Positions 11,063 through 21,800 of a stretch of DNA of 64,000 nt are shown piece by piece; the stretch's first letter is position 1, and each line of letters begins with the position of its first letter. The DNA is from Lepraria neglecta. Its lineage: Eukaryota; Ascomycota; Lecanoromycetes; Lecanorales; Stereocaulaceae. The translations under genes and the position numbers were made by a program. Under the pieces are notes generated by a model. It was not told the origin of the DNA. It saw only the letters and a list, made by a program, of their open reading frames with translations, and made no database searches. The DNA lies in contig CM065646.1 in the NCBI GenBank assembly GCA_033220425.1, positions 6,207,501 through 6,271,500 on the forward strand. The letters are read 5' to 3'.

Positions 11063-12262
11063 ATGCATTTTTCACGCTATATCTCTTTTTGTTTTATTAC
11101 CACGTCTTCTCTGTTATTCATAACAACAGCGAAGGCCAATCAAGTCCTGCTGCCGAAGCCAGATGGCGCTTTCGAAGTGGGTTTGGGTATCATGGAATTG
11201 ATTGACAAGAGTAGACTCCAGCCGTTTGCACCCACGGTTCAGCAACGCAAATTTATGGTATCCATGTTCTATCCTGTCAGCTCACACAAATCGACCACGC
11301 TAGTCAATTATATGCCACCTGCAACAGCTGCTTTCGAGGATAGCTCGCAGCTATCCGACACCGGCAGTGCCGGCCTTATATCCCCAAACGGTACCTTCGA
11401 GAAACTTGCCCTTCAATTAGCTGGCAAATCCCCTCAGACCCAAGGTACAATTGACTTCCCTATTGTCCTATTCTCGCCTGCCGAAGCCACCACCCGCCTG
11501 TTCTACAGTGTCATTGCGCAGACAATCGCAAGCTCGGGCTACATCGTCATTACCATTGACGCACCATACGACGTCGACATTGTCGAGTATTCAGATGGCT
11601 CAATGGATCTCATCAACACCACGGTCGCCGCCACCGCCACAGAGGCCGACATCGACCTAGCGGTCTCTACCCGTGCGCAAGACGCAAGCTTCGTCCTCGA
11701 CCAACTCCGCAACGCATCCGTGATCTCACAGCTGATACCTGGCTCCTCACAAGGCCTCAATGTCCGCAAAGTAGCCATGTTCGGACACTCACTTGGCGGC
11801 GCAGCTACTGCAGCTGCCATGCTGAACGACAGCCGTATTGCTGGCGGACTTGCCATGGATGGTTCTCTCTATGGGCCCGTCGTCCAGGAGGGACTTGATA
11901 GACCGTTCATGCTCATGGCGCATACCAATCATACGCGTACTAACGACAGTAGCGCGGGCGACCCAAGTAACTCATGGTTCGACATCTGGCCCAATCTACG
12001 TGGGTGGAAGCTCGACATCATACTCGCAAACTCCCTCCACTATACATTCTCCGACCTCCCTATCGTCTTAGAGACTCTTGGCATCGTTCCCAATGCGACA
12101 ATAGCCAACAACCTGCATGTAACCGATCTCAATGGCTCGCGAGCACTAAAGATAGTCACGACATACGTTATTGGGTTCTTTGACATGGTGTTAAAGTACA
12201 AACCTTCACCTCTGCTTCAGGGCCCTGTAGCCGCGTTTCCGGAGGTGACATTCGAACGCTAG
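11063..12262 (+). CDS. secreted alpha/beta hydrolase, PAF-acetylhydrolase-like
   Basis: The reading frame opens further upstream at a TTG, but the first ATG is at 11063 in the context CCCACCATGC, giving 399 residues. Residues 1-25 form a signal peptide (MHFSRY, a hydrophobic core, then TTAKA before N26). The nucleophile elbow GHSLGG places Ser243. The likely acid is Asp266 in AMDGSLYGP, and the likely base is His326 in NSLHYTFSD. This spacing and the GHSxGG plus HYTFSD context fit the platelet-activating-factor acetylhydrolase-like / lipase branch of alpha/beta hydrolases, which cleave short acyl esters of phospholipids or similar substrates. There are several N-glycosylation sequons (for example NTT and NHT), as expected for an extracellular protein. 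No intron is needed. It sits alone between the ankyrin gene and the Tc1-like element. Substrate is an inference; the fold and secretion are well supported. Confidence 0.85.
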   Translation: MHFSRYISFCFITTSSLLFITTAKANQVLLPKPDGAFEVGLGIMELIDKSRLQPFAPTVQQRKFMVSMFYPVSSHKSTTLVNYMPPATAAFEDSSQLSDTGSAGLISPNGTFEKLALQLAGKSPQTQGTIDFPIVLFSPAEATTRLFYSVIAQTIASSGYIVITIDAPYDVDIVEYSDGSMDLINTTVAATATEADIDLAVSTRAQDASFVLDQLRNASVISQLIPGSSQGLNVRKVAMFGHSLGGAATAAAMLNDSRIAGGLAMDGSLYGPVVQEGLDRPFMLMAHTNHTRTNDSSAGDPSNSWFDIWPNLRGWKLDIILANSLHYTFSDLPIVLETLGIVPNATIANNLHVTDLNGSRALKIVTTYVIGFFDMVLKYKPSPLLQGPVAAFPEVTFER

Positions 12263-12591
12263 GAAGATGAGAGTATCGAAGAGAAGGTGTGTGGATGGGA
12301 TATAGGCTGCAGCAATTTACAAAGGGTTGAGACTGGTAGAACATCTAGTAATGGTCAATATGCGTCAGAGTAGCAATCAAAGTCGATCATATTATAGTAA
12401 GCTACAAGTAACATTCGCACAGCGGTCCTGCTTGTTGGCATGCGCTCTTGTGAGTAGGTCCCTATTGGCGCATAGTGGATTGATCAAGCAGGACGGACCC
12501 GAAGCTGCGCAGGATGCCCCTAGGAGCTTGGTGGCAGCCCTAAGTTTTAGGGTAGGTCTATGCCTATTAGCGGTATTCCGCGCAGCGGGTC
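12263..12591. other. 3' flank of hydrolase gene, no gene seen
   Basis: About 330 bp of mixed-composition DNA between the hydrolase stop and the left TA target site of the Tc1-like element. Frames on both strands are short and without motifs. It presumably holds the hydrolase 3' untranslated region and polyadenylation signal, which I could not single out. Confidence 0.4.
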
Positions 12592-12593
12592 TA

Positions 12594-12801
12594 TCGTAGA
12601 TCCGAAAAACCTGTTGTAGCGCGGTTTTGATTATCGATTGGCGCGCGTACAAAGTCGGCTTTTTACTAGATCTCCAACACCAGTAGTCAGAATCGTTCCC
12701 AAATGGGCAAAATTGAAGCTCTTGGCATAGTGTTGCTTTTGCCCCCATAAGCGGAGCTCTTACCCTTGCTGTCGCCGCCTACCACCCTCGCCGCCCCCAA
12801 A
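12594..12801 (+). repeat. left terminal repeat and leader of Tc1-like element
   Basis: This runs from TCGTAGATCCG to the transposase ATG. It matches the reverse complement of about 24985-25194 closely, apart from a short indel (about 17 nt) near the CGCGCGC tract. It is little affected by RIP compared with the nested Gypsy-1. Confidence 0.8.
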
Positions 12802-13264
12802 ATGCCACTACTAGGCTCTCAGACATGTTTCGATATCGAGCACTATCTCGACCGCGGTGGTACAGTCAAAGATATAGTAGGCCGTACTGGTATGACTCAA
12901 CAGCATATCGCCAAGATGAAGCGGAACCTGGAGGCGTGGGGGACAGTCATTACCCTATATATGGTGTAGGGCCGTCCCCGCCTTCTTACTGAAGTAATAG
13001 AGAAAACCCTAACTAATTGGCTGGATAAGAAGCCACTGTCTTATCTCTTTAAAATAGGATATTTTCTATATAATATATATAGTCTGACGGTCGGCGAGTC
13101 TACTGTTTATAACACCCTACGGCGATATAATTAGTAAAGTAAGCCTCGCCTCCCATTTATATAAGATATAGCCTGATTTATTTATTAACGTCTAGATAGG
13201 CTTCCTACCGAGCTTCTTAGCGAGACCAGCGCGAGCGCGATAAGTAGAAAGTAAAGCTATGTGG
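12802..13264 (+). pseudogene. Tc1/IS630-like transposase, N-terminal part
   Basis: ATG at 12802. The N-terminal helix-turn-helix region is readable (MPLLGSQTCFDIEHYLDRGG, then VKDIVGRTGMTQQHIAKMKR). After a TAG at 12967 the same frame continues with GRPRLLTEVIEKTLTNWLD and GESTVYNTLRRYN, the second winged-helix part typical of fungal Tc1/IS630-family transposases. Further TAG/TAA stops look like mutated TGG and CAG codons. The gene is then interrupted by the left LTR of Gypsy-1 after the TGTGG target site. Confidence 0.75.
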
Positions 13265-13682
13265 TGTTACGAACACGTTGCGTGCTATGTATCGTATATG
13301 GATTGATTCTCAATGGGGATGGAGGTATAACCACACACGAGGGTGAAGTAGCCTTCAAGCGATGCTAAGCGGGTCTGGTATATGATAAGATGATATATAT
13401 TCAGTACCTAGCCTAAGAGATCTATCGTATATAGTAAGTACTAGATGTAAACAGAAGTTTGAGCACGATGCTCCAAGTGGTGAGTAAGTGCTCCTATATA
13501 TAGCAATAGGAAATCCTGCCAAGCTTCTTATGTTCGCCTTGGTCGCGTTACGCCTATTACTCCTATTATTCTTGGTCGCTATAGTCGCTCTGCGCCTATT
13601 ACGCCTATCGCTTCAGTTACTAGTCCTATCTATAGTACCTTGTCCTATAGGATAGTCCTATTAGAATCTACTGGTTCTAATA
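13265..13682 (-). repeat. Gypsy-1 3' LTR (left)
   Basis: 418 bp, same length as the partner at 24211-24628. The terminal CTAATA has lost the CA dinucleotide by a G/A-type change seen on this strand. Other differences from the partner are mainly CA/TA or TG/TA. Confidence 0.85.
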
Positions 13683-13730
13683 CTAGCTCCCTCCTCTAGA
13701 TTTCTCGTCCCGAGAAACCATCTATCCTTT

Positions 13731-13884
13731 ATACCTCCCCGTCGTACTAAATAATCCTGTAATCCTATAATCCGTCACAAAGAACTAGCCCAGGGCTTAT
13801 CCGAAATCGCTATGCGCCTTTACTCTCGATACACCGCGAGCGGTAAGTTATATCTCGTAGGTGCTAAGTCTGACTATTACTCTG
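13731..13884 (+). pseudogene. Gypsy-1 antisense Zn-cluster ORF, 5' part
   Basis: This is the counterpart of the antisense ORF of Gypsy-2 (49341). The start codon has become ATA, and the cysteines of the Zn2Cys6 pattern in this part are tyrosines (Y-S-R-Y-T-A-S-G-K-L-Y), all explainable by TG-to-TA changes. The frame is cut by Ngaro-1 within the second CX2C; adding 18454-18827 gives 176 codons in one frame with no base gained or lost. Confidence 0.7.
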
Positions 13885-14267
13885 TTAGTGTTCTCACTCC
13901 TGAAGCTATATATACCGGCACAAGTAGATATGTAAATAGATGCTTGGGCGGTCTAACGCCAGGGCTAGCAGGCCTAGAAAGGCTATAACAGATGCCCCAG
14001 CGCTAGAAAACTCCCATACCTAGGCGGCATAGACCTGGAGTGTAGATAGGCTATATATAGGCTATATATAAGGTGCGGGTAGGCGGGAAAGAACTGCTAT
14101 GGCTCTAAAAGAGATGAACTCGACTGAAGAGCCAACTGCTAGTGGGATACTTATATAAATAGTGCTCTCAGGAAGCACGGATCTCTCGCTATAGCCTATA
14201 GTCATAGCGTATAGCTGAAACCGCATCTGATTATAAGATATACTAACCTACAGTCCTACTGTAGCGA
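13885..14267 (-). repeat. Ngaro-1 terminal unit B2-A2 (383 bp)
   Basis: It starts TTAGTGTTCTCAC and ends CTGTAGCGA. The B part (about 131 bp, with a CTTGGGCGGTCTAACGCC core) recurs directly next door as B1; the A part recurs at the other end as A1. The length is identical to the unit of Ngaro-2 (45363-45745) and to the isolated unit at 32223-32605. Confidence 0.85.
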
Positions 14268-14398
14268 TTAGTGTTCTCACTCCTGAAGCTATATATACCG
14301 GCACAAGTGGATATATAAATAGATGCTTGGGCGGTCTAACGCCAGGGCTAGTAGGCCTAGAAAGGCTATAACAGGTGCCCCAGCGCTAGAAAACTCCT
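14268..14398 (-). repeat. Ngaro-1 repeat B1
   Basis: Direct repeat of the first 131 bp or so of the terminal unit, starting TTAGTGTTCTCAC immediately after the A2 end TAGCGA. It lies between the recombinase gene and A2. Confidence 0.8.
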
Positions 14399-14439
14399 AA
14401 ATAATACCTAAATAATACCCCCGTAGAGGGTTTCCGAGG

Positions 14440-17364
14440 AAGGCCTCGTAGGGTAGCTCCTAGCGAGTATCGCCAGTACTAGCGCTACTGGTACCGATAT
14501 AATACTATAAGTATTCGCTTAGGATAAGTGACTATATATAGACGATAGGAGTCCGACTTCTATCGCCCTAGTAGCTGGATTTCTTTATTACTAAGGCCTA
14601 CCTCTTATACGGAGGTAGCGGCCTCCCTACGGAAGGAGTATCCTGAATAATAACCTTCTACCCCGAGTAATATAAGTGCTTAACGAAGGTAACTCGTAGC
14701 GATCTCCCTTATAAATATAGAGCCTCCTAGCTAGAAGAGGGGACTATTTAGTATAGTCTTCTACTTGAATAAATGGTGTAATACCTTAACTACGTATACT
14801 CTATCACCGGAAGCTACGATAGTAAGGGTAATACCCCGCCTAAAAGGGTCCGTTTTTGATACTAGGAGGGTAAGCTCTAGATAGTTCTTATATAGCCTCA
14901 CTGAGCGACGAGTTAGGAACTACTAGCTAAATTCGTGATTATTACAATCTTTTGCGGTATAGGTAAACTCCCCTATACGGAGGAATACGGCGAATACAAG
15001 GCAAAAGGCCGTATATAATATTGAACTAGTCTCGTTATACTGGTTAAAATAAGGGAGGATTTATAGGAGTAGATCCTTAGTAATAGGACGTCTTTCTTTT
15101 GTCCCGGCCTCGCCCTATAGACGTCGTATACCCGCTATTATACGTTCTAATTATAGGTTATAAAATACTACGAGGCCTCTATAGCCTATATCTATATACG
15201 TTAATCTGACGCCTATCAAGTAGGCCTTAACTGTCTTTGCCTTGACCCGTTTCGTGCTGAGATCTACTATCTAACTAGCTAATAAGTTCACCGTCGCTGG
15301 GAAGGGAGGTATACTCCCCCTAAGTATATAATAGGTAATATATGACTGCGTTAGTATAGTATACGTTTTTCGGGTTTTTATTACTAACCCCTACTATAGG
15401 AGTCGAGCGGCTTCTCGTGGCAGTACGGTCTGACTATACCAAGATTATAGTAGGTCCTGCCCTGACTCGGCGGGGATATAGCTAGGTGACCTAGCTGAGG
15501 GTATCTATCAGCGATTTTTCGATATCGGAATCGCGAGAGGTTATTAGCCAGTTAGTTAGCTCCTGTTAGGATCCATTCCGGAACCAAATAGATATTATAT
15601 CTAGCCGTAAGCATAGCTATATCCCTTAGTGGGGCCATAGCTGGTCTACAGATCGAGGATTTATACAGCCTATAGATACAGGTATTATTATCGCAATAAA
15701 GGGTTAATTTTAATCCCCGGAGTCGTTCTAACCATAGTTGTATTGCGTAAAGAACAGCCTTCATTTCTTTGAATTATATATCTTTATAACGATAGCGTAT
15801 AGCGACCGGTATACTAAAGACGTCCTAGACCGAGTATAAATGGGCTAGGTGATTGAGAATGTAGCCCCCTATACCAAGCCTCCTAGAGGCGTTAGTCTAT
15901 ATATGCCACGATGGTTAACTAACGACGTAATATAGTAGTTTAAGGCTATTCCAGTCCTTCAGGAAGGTATACTACTATAGTAGATTAGCCCTTATAGCTG
16001 CGGTGATATATAGGATAGCTATTTATCTCCGAATTACGTTAAAAAGTCGCCTTAAGAAGGCCCTTCCTAGAACTATAATTTTGGTAGTAAATAACAGAAA
16101 ACCGACTGCTGACTCAAGCTCTAAATATAGGATTATAGGCCTTTTAAGGAGGCCTTGCACTATATTTCTTGCCCTATCTAGCTTATCTAGAGGGAGTCGT
16201 ACCTATATAAGGATACTATCGAATTCAATTCCTATAAAGTCGGCTTTTATACCTCTCGTATCCTTTAAGTAGTTAACTGACAGGCCTAATTTATTATATA
16301 CTTGATCGAATTAATAGCTATATACAATAGTATCGGCTTATAGTGCCAGAATAGCGAAGAAATCGTCCAAGTAGTATAATACTATAGCCTATAGTAACAC
16401 TGCGGTTATAATCTAGTTAACTACCTTTATAAATAGGTTAAAGAGGAACGGTACTGTATATAAACCAAAGGGTAGATAGCGTTCTTTCTAGTAGAAACTA
16501 TTATAGTAGAAACCCAGTAGCTACTAGTCTAAAGTAGCTACTAGAATATAACGAAAGGCGTCTTTCAGGTCTCGCTTAACGAATTAAGCCCCTGGACCTT
16601 ATTATAGCAGCGTATCTACGGCGTTATTGTACGTTATATACTCTAAGGCACCCTAATCGTAAGGTATACTATTATTAACTAAGCTGCCGTATAGAAATAA
16701 GAGGTTATGAATACGTCTCCAGCCCCTATCGTGCTTCGGGACTAAGCCTAGCGGCGAATAGACATACCGGGGCTCCGTCTGATGGTCTACTTGAGTTAAC
16801 CAGTTGTGCTAAAGCTATTTTTAAAGGTCCGCAGTTAATATATCTAGTGCTGTACATGCTAATTAGTAGTTTTAACTGAGGTATTAGATGTCTATACCTC
16901 TATACCCGATTTTTGCCCCCTTCCGAAGAATAGCCGCTAGGGTCTTGGCGAAGGTTTGATCGGGGTGATTCTTTAACCATTTGTACTAACTATTAATGCG
17001 CAACGGGCCCTGATAGGGTAGATCTAGATCGGATAGATCGACGAGTAAGTATAGAAAACCTTCTGCTACGTATAGTAGCGATATAGGTACCTACGGGTAC
17101 TCTAGGAGTTATTCCGACTTGGAAATTCGATTTGCTAGTAGTATTAAGTTAGCGTTGTTCGAGGCCGAGTTAGCCCTTGAGTATATATTTGCTGGGTGAT
17201 TCTACTAATATATGGAATAGATATGAAGATACCTGTAGCGGTCGCGTAGACAGTAGCCGCTATTAAATAATCTATACGTAAATAGGCCTGAAGAGGAGAT
17301 TTTAAGGTACTACTACCTGCGTATAACCTAGTATCGCCCTGTATAGATATCCTTCGGACCAAGA
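14440..17364 (-). pseudogene. Ngaro-1 reverse transcriptase / RNase H / tyrosine recombinase
   Basis: The RT active site LYYLDDFFAILA is intact near 16345-16385. The RNase H segment lies at 15552-15764, continuing as NWLADNLSRFRYRKIAD. The recombinase region follows to about 14440: a box with FLRIGEFTY gives the first catalytic Arg; the H-x-x-R box reads Y-S-F-R-R, so His has become Tyr (a CAC-to-TAC change); the terminal region has SDSYRLYI with the candidate nucleophile Tyr. Numerous TAG stops replace Trp and Gln codons. Confidence 0.75.
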
Positions 17365-18170
17365 GGTCTAAGTAGCGTCTATCGTCGATCGACCAGGCTA
17401 CTAGATTATCCTAGCTACTCAGGATACGTATAGTGACGAATACGTGATAGTATGCGCGGATAGAGTCAAATTTATAGTATATATATAGCTCCGTAAGGCG
17501 AAGGCGGTAGTCCGAAAGGGCTACCTATAACTATATACTTACTATAGGGTGCGTATAGTAATAAACGGCCTAGCTATATACCTCGAAATACTATAGGAGG
17601 TATACCAACCCGTTAGTCTCCTAGATAGTATCGCTATCTATACGATTGGTATAGTTATAGGCTAGCTTTATAAGGTATTCCGTTTTAAACGTTCCAAAGA
17701 AGATTTACTTAAAATACTTAATATTAATAGTATAATAGCGGTTATAAAGACTAAGAAAGGGTTTCTTACCTTCGGTATACCTAAAAGAGACTATTAGGCT
17801 ATCCCCCTCCTCCGAGTCTATACTAGAAATAGATAAGTAGCGATAACGATGACGGTAACGGTGACTATATAACTTATAGACTCGATAGCGATCCTGGTAA
17901 TCGCGCTGGTCCTTTAGCGCTGCCAGGCGGTGTTCTAACTCGCGAATTTGATTACGGTAACTAGGAGGAGGTATTTCGTCGATAAGGCTTAGGCTGATAG
18001 TTCCCGAAGAGGTAGCAGATACCTATAATTCGGGGGGGTATAGTATCCCTCCGAGTAGCTGTTTTAGCTTGTTTGCGGTTCTTAGAGGAGGTCTTGGGGG
18101 CTATCTTGGAGGCTTTCTTAGAGGCTTTCTTAGAGGTAGCTGATTTACGTGTAGCAACGGCTATAACTAG
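17365..18170 (-). pseudogene. Ngaro-1 ORF1 (gag-like, basic N-terminus)
   Basis: Homologous to the better-kept ORF1 of Ngaro-2. The start codon is mutated to ATA here. A lysine-rich N-terminus is followed by a region with IREL..RLAAL and an Arg/Tyr-rich stretch, then a longer domain with an AWSIDDRRYLDLLVRRI segment. The family role is presumably nucleic-acid binding; this is an inference from position and charge. Confidence 0.55.
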
Positions 18171-18257
18171 GTAATACTAAGGTATTTATACTTAGAAAGA
18201 GGGGGGAAGAATATAAGTATAGATAGGATGAAAGGATAGATGGACTAATATATATAT

Positions 18258-18453
18258 AGGCTTAATTACTATAAAAGAACTACTATAGCTCTAAAAGAGA
18301 TAAACTCGACTAAAGAGCCAACTGCTGGTAGGATACTCATACAAATAGTACTCTCAGGAAGCACGGATCTCTCGCTATAGCCTATAGTCATAGCGTATGG
18401 CTGAAACCGCATCTGATTATAAGACACACTAATCTACAGTCCTACTATAGCGA
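18258..18453 (-). repeat. Ngaro-1 repeat A1
   Basis: A copy of the A segment at the 5' end of the element (minus orientation). It contains CTCTAAAAGAGATAAACTCG and CGGATCTCTCGCTATAGCC and ends TAGCGA, as A2 does. Confidence 0.8.
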
Positions 18454-18827
18454 GCTGCGTTGCTAGGGGTAAGAAATATAATCTTATAGTATCGCCTATC
18501 GAGATATATTATATTAAAAACGATCGAAAGAAAGTCTAGGGTGAAATAAAAGAAACTTAATCTAAATTATTATAGCTGCAGAAGGTATATAATAAGATTA
18601 AAGATTAGAAGCAGAAGATCGTAGAGCGAGAGCTCTAGAATATTAGGGAGTTAGAGGAAGATTAACGAACTTCCCCCTAGTTCTCTAACGACCTTATATT
18701 TAATATTAGTTCCGAGTACTTCGATCTCCCCGGCAGGCTAGAGGCCCCTAAGAACTTTAACTGGTCTTCTCTCGCCTCTAATAGAACTCTTATAGATATT
18801 CCCTACAGTTCCCCGCGAGGTTCCTAA
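18454..18827 (+). pseudogene. Gypsy-1 antisense Zn-cluster ORF, 3' part
   Basis: Continues in frame from the 5' part across the Ngaro-1 insertion with G-C-V-A-R-G-K-K, then a charged, coiled-coil-like region with TAG/TAA stops. It ends with the conserved tail NFNWSSLASNRTLIDIPYSS and a TAA at the same place as in Gypsy-2. Confidence 0.7.
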
Positions 18828-21800
18828 GAGGTTCCCAGGTATTTTCTATTTTATTATACCCTTTCTATTTAACTAGATAGAACTAATTTCTTCTATCTAG
18901 GATCCTCTCGACCTTATACTCTATTTCTTCCTTAATATTATAATAAAATATTTCTTAGAGAGGTATATTAGTGTCACAGCTTGGCCTTTGCTCACTGGTT
19001 GTGCCGATACGCGTAGTATGGAGTATAGTTATCGAACGTTCGATAACCGCTCATGGCTAGCGGCTTGGCGCGTCTCCAAGACGCGTAGGCTTCATGTATC
19101 TATCTTCTCTCCTTAGATATATTCTCCTAGTCATATTACACCCCTATCGACTCGCTCTAGGCAGGCCCCTGACAATTAGAGTCTACTAGCTCCAGGAGTA
19201 AGATATAGAATACCGGGTATACTTTTGCGTTAGGTAGAAGTTAGAGTTTATAGTTAATCGGTCCTTTTATCCGTTTAATTAAGAATAGTCTAACCTTAAT
19301 ATAATCTAGTTTTTTACTTAGTCTTATTATCCTTATATTTTTTATTAGAAGGTATACTCTATCCCCCTCTTTTAGCTAAGGAATATTCTTTCTTTTTCTA
19401 TTAACCTATTCCTTTAACTTATTATTTAAGCTTTTAATAGACATTTATATATCCTTATATAAATTCTTTAGCTCTTCTACCTTAACTAAGGCTTTTTCTA
19501 TATTAGGTCCTTCTCTAGGATATAGAAATGTATTTATATTCTTCCTATAGTTAGCGAAGAATAGTATCAGGCCTATTATATCTAACTTATTATTATTATA
19601 CGCTAGTTATACTATCGGAAGTAGTAAAACCTAGTTATCTTACTTCTAGTTTATATAATATCTTAAGTATACTTCTATTATTTAGTTTACACGTTCTATT
19701 TATCTATTAGTCTATAGGTGATATACTATTGATATCCGAAGTTTGGTTCTAATCGCTACTATTAGTATTTTCCAGTAGTTAGAAGTAAATAACTTATCTC
19801 TATCGGATATTATTGATCTTGGTATACTATAATCCCTTATTAGCTTATCAAGTAGTATGAAGGCTAACTAATCTACCTTATACGTTTCCTTAAAAGGTAT
19901 TATAATCGTATACTTTATAAATTTATCTACAATGACTATAATTAAGTCGAAAGTATCCTACGTAGCTGGATCTTTTAAAGGTAGTAGTTTAACTATAAAG
20001 TCTATTATAATATCATCCTATAGTGATTCTAGTACCGGAGCAAATTATATTTGTCCGTACTTGGCGTGTCGTGCCGCCTTATTCTACTGGCACTATATAT
20101 ATTCCTTAATATATTATTCAACGCGCGCTCGAAGCTTCGGCGCCGCGTATCCTCGTCCTAGGAGTTCTATAGTCTTAGATACCCCTAGGTAACCTTGTAA
20201 AGGGTTATTATAGTAATCCCTGATTACTTCCTTAACGTATATATTAGGCAAGTATATCTTACTCTGGTATTTAAGTAACACTAAATCCTACTGATCCTTC
20301 CGTAGGTTTATTACGAATACGTCGTTATTATAGGCCTTTACAATCCTATTAGTTATATTAGGTCCTGATATACGAAGGGTTACTGCTAATACCTAGTATG
20401 GTACTAGCGATCCGTCCGCTTCTTTCTTTAGGATTAGTTATTCCGTAATATTCTTTTCCTCTATATAGTCTAATTGCCTACTAAGGTTATCTACTCGACT
20501 ATTATCTTTTCCTAGAGTATAGATTATCTTGAATTTATATTAACCCAATAGTTCTAACTATTAAACTTATCTTCTATTTAACTCCTTCGTTATTATAAAG
20601 TTAAGGAGATTCTTATAATCCGTAAAGATAGTTAGGTCCGAGCAGCTTTCTATATATACTCGCTAGTTCTATAATATATATACTATAGTAAATAACTCCT
20701 TATTATATATATTATAGTTTTATTCTACTACTAATATCTTCCTTGAATAATAGGTAACTAGATACTACTTTTAGTCTTTTATTTAATATAGGTATACTCT
20801 AATTACAAGATCCGATACGTCTATTTCGATACGAGCTAGCTTATTTATCCGAAAGGTATAGAGTACTAGTAGGTCTATATATACTCTCTTTAATATATTG
20901 AATAATTCCTATTAGTCTTTTCCCTATATAAATCCAATATCTTTCTTTATAATATCTGTTAGAGGTAGTACTTTCTTAGAGTAGCCTTTAATAAACTTCC
21001 TATTAAAGTTAGTAAAACCTAAAAAGCTTTATACTACTTTAATATCCTATAGTATAGGCTATTCAGCGATAGCTTTAATCTTTTCTAGGCTTATACTAAT
21101 ACCTTTCGTACTAACTACAAATCCTAGAAATTCTATCGCTTATTAATAAAATTCGTACTTTTCTAGTTTAAGGAGAAGTTTCGCTTATAATAGATATTTG
21201 ATAATATCCTATATATACTTAATATATTCTTCCTTATTCTTAGAATAGATTAGTATATTATCGAGGTACGCTATTACTATTCGATCTAAGTATACTTATA
21301 TAATATTATTAACAAGTATTTAGTAGGTTACTAGTACGTTAGTAAGTCTAAACGGTATTACTAGATACTCGTAGTAGCTATATCTCGTTCGGAAGGCAGT
21401 TTTCTATTCCTCGCCTTCTTTTATTCGAATTAGGTTATATATACCTCTAAGATCCAGTTTAGTAAATATCTTTGCCTTGCCGAGCCGATCCTATAGCTCC
21501 CCTATATTTAGTAATAGATATCTGTTTTTGATTATAATATCGTTTAACTTTCGATAGTCGACGTATAGTCGTAAGCTTCCGTCCTTCTTTAGTATATAGA
21601 GGATAGGATAACCTGCTAGTAATTTGGATTCCTAAATAAATCCTTTTTTAAGGTTCTTATTAATATACCCGCGAAGTACCTTAAGTTCCTTTTCTAATAA
21701 TATATAAATAGGTCTAAATATCGGCTATTTACTAGGTTCGAGTTCGATCTTATAATCCTATAGCTAATACCTAGGTAATACTTCTATATTTGTCTCTTCC

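Larger units (their letters stand above)
13885..18453 (-). mobile_element. Ngaro-1, tyrosine-recombinase (DIRS-order) retrotransposon
   Basis: 4569 bp, genes on the minus strand. Order: ORF1, reverse transcriptase (YYLDDFFAIL), DIRS-type RNase H (MKAVLYAIQLWLERLRG, then CDNNTCIYRLYK), tyrosine recombinase (SFRREAATSV, SDSYRLYI). Split direct repeats A1 / B1-A2-B2 are present, the hallmark of Ngaro elements. There is no target duplication: removing it restores the Gypsy-1 antisense reading frame exactly. It carries RIP-type stops and is inactive. Copy 2 (45363-56347) is collinear and of almost the same length. Confidence 0.85.

Noticed and set aside
12392-12748. 118-codon minus frame at the Tc1-like left end
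   Set aside because: It spans the element border and the terminal repeat; a shadow without motifs.
14440-15500. Tyrosine recombinase as a Starship captain (DUF3435)
   Set aside because: The same minus-strand array holds an RT with YLDD and a DIRS-type RNase H, and the ends are split direct repeats; this is a Ngaro-type retroelement.
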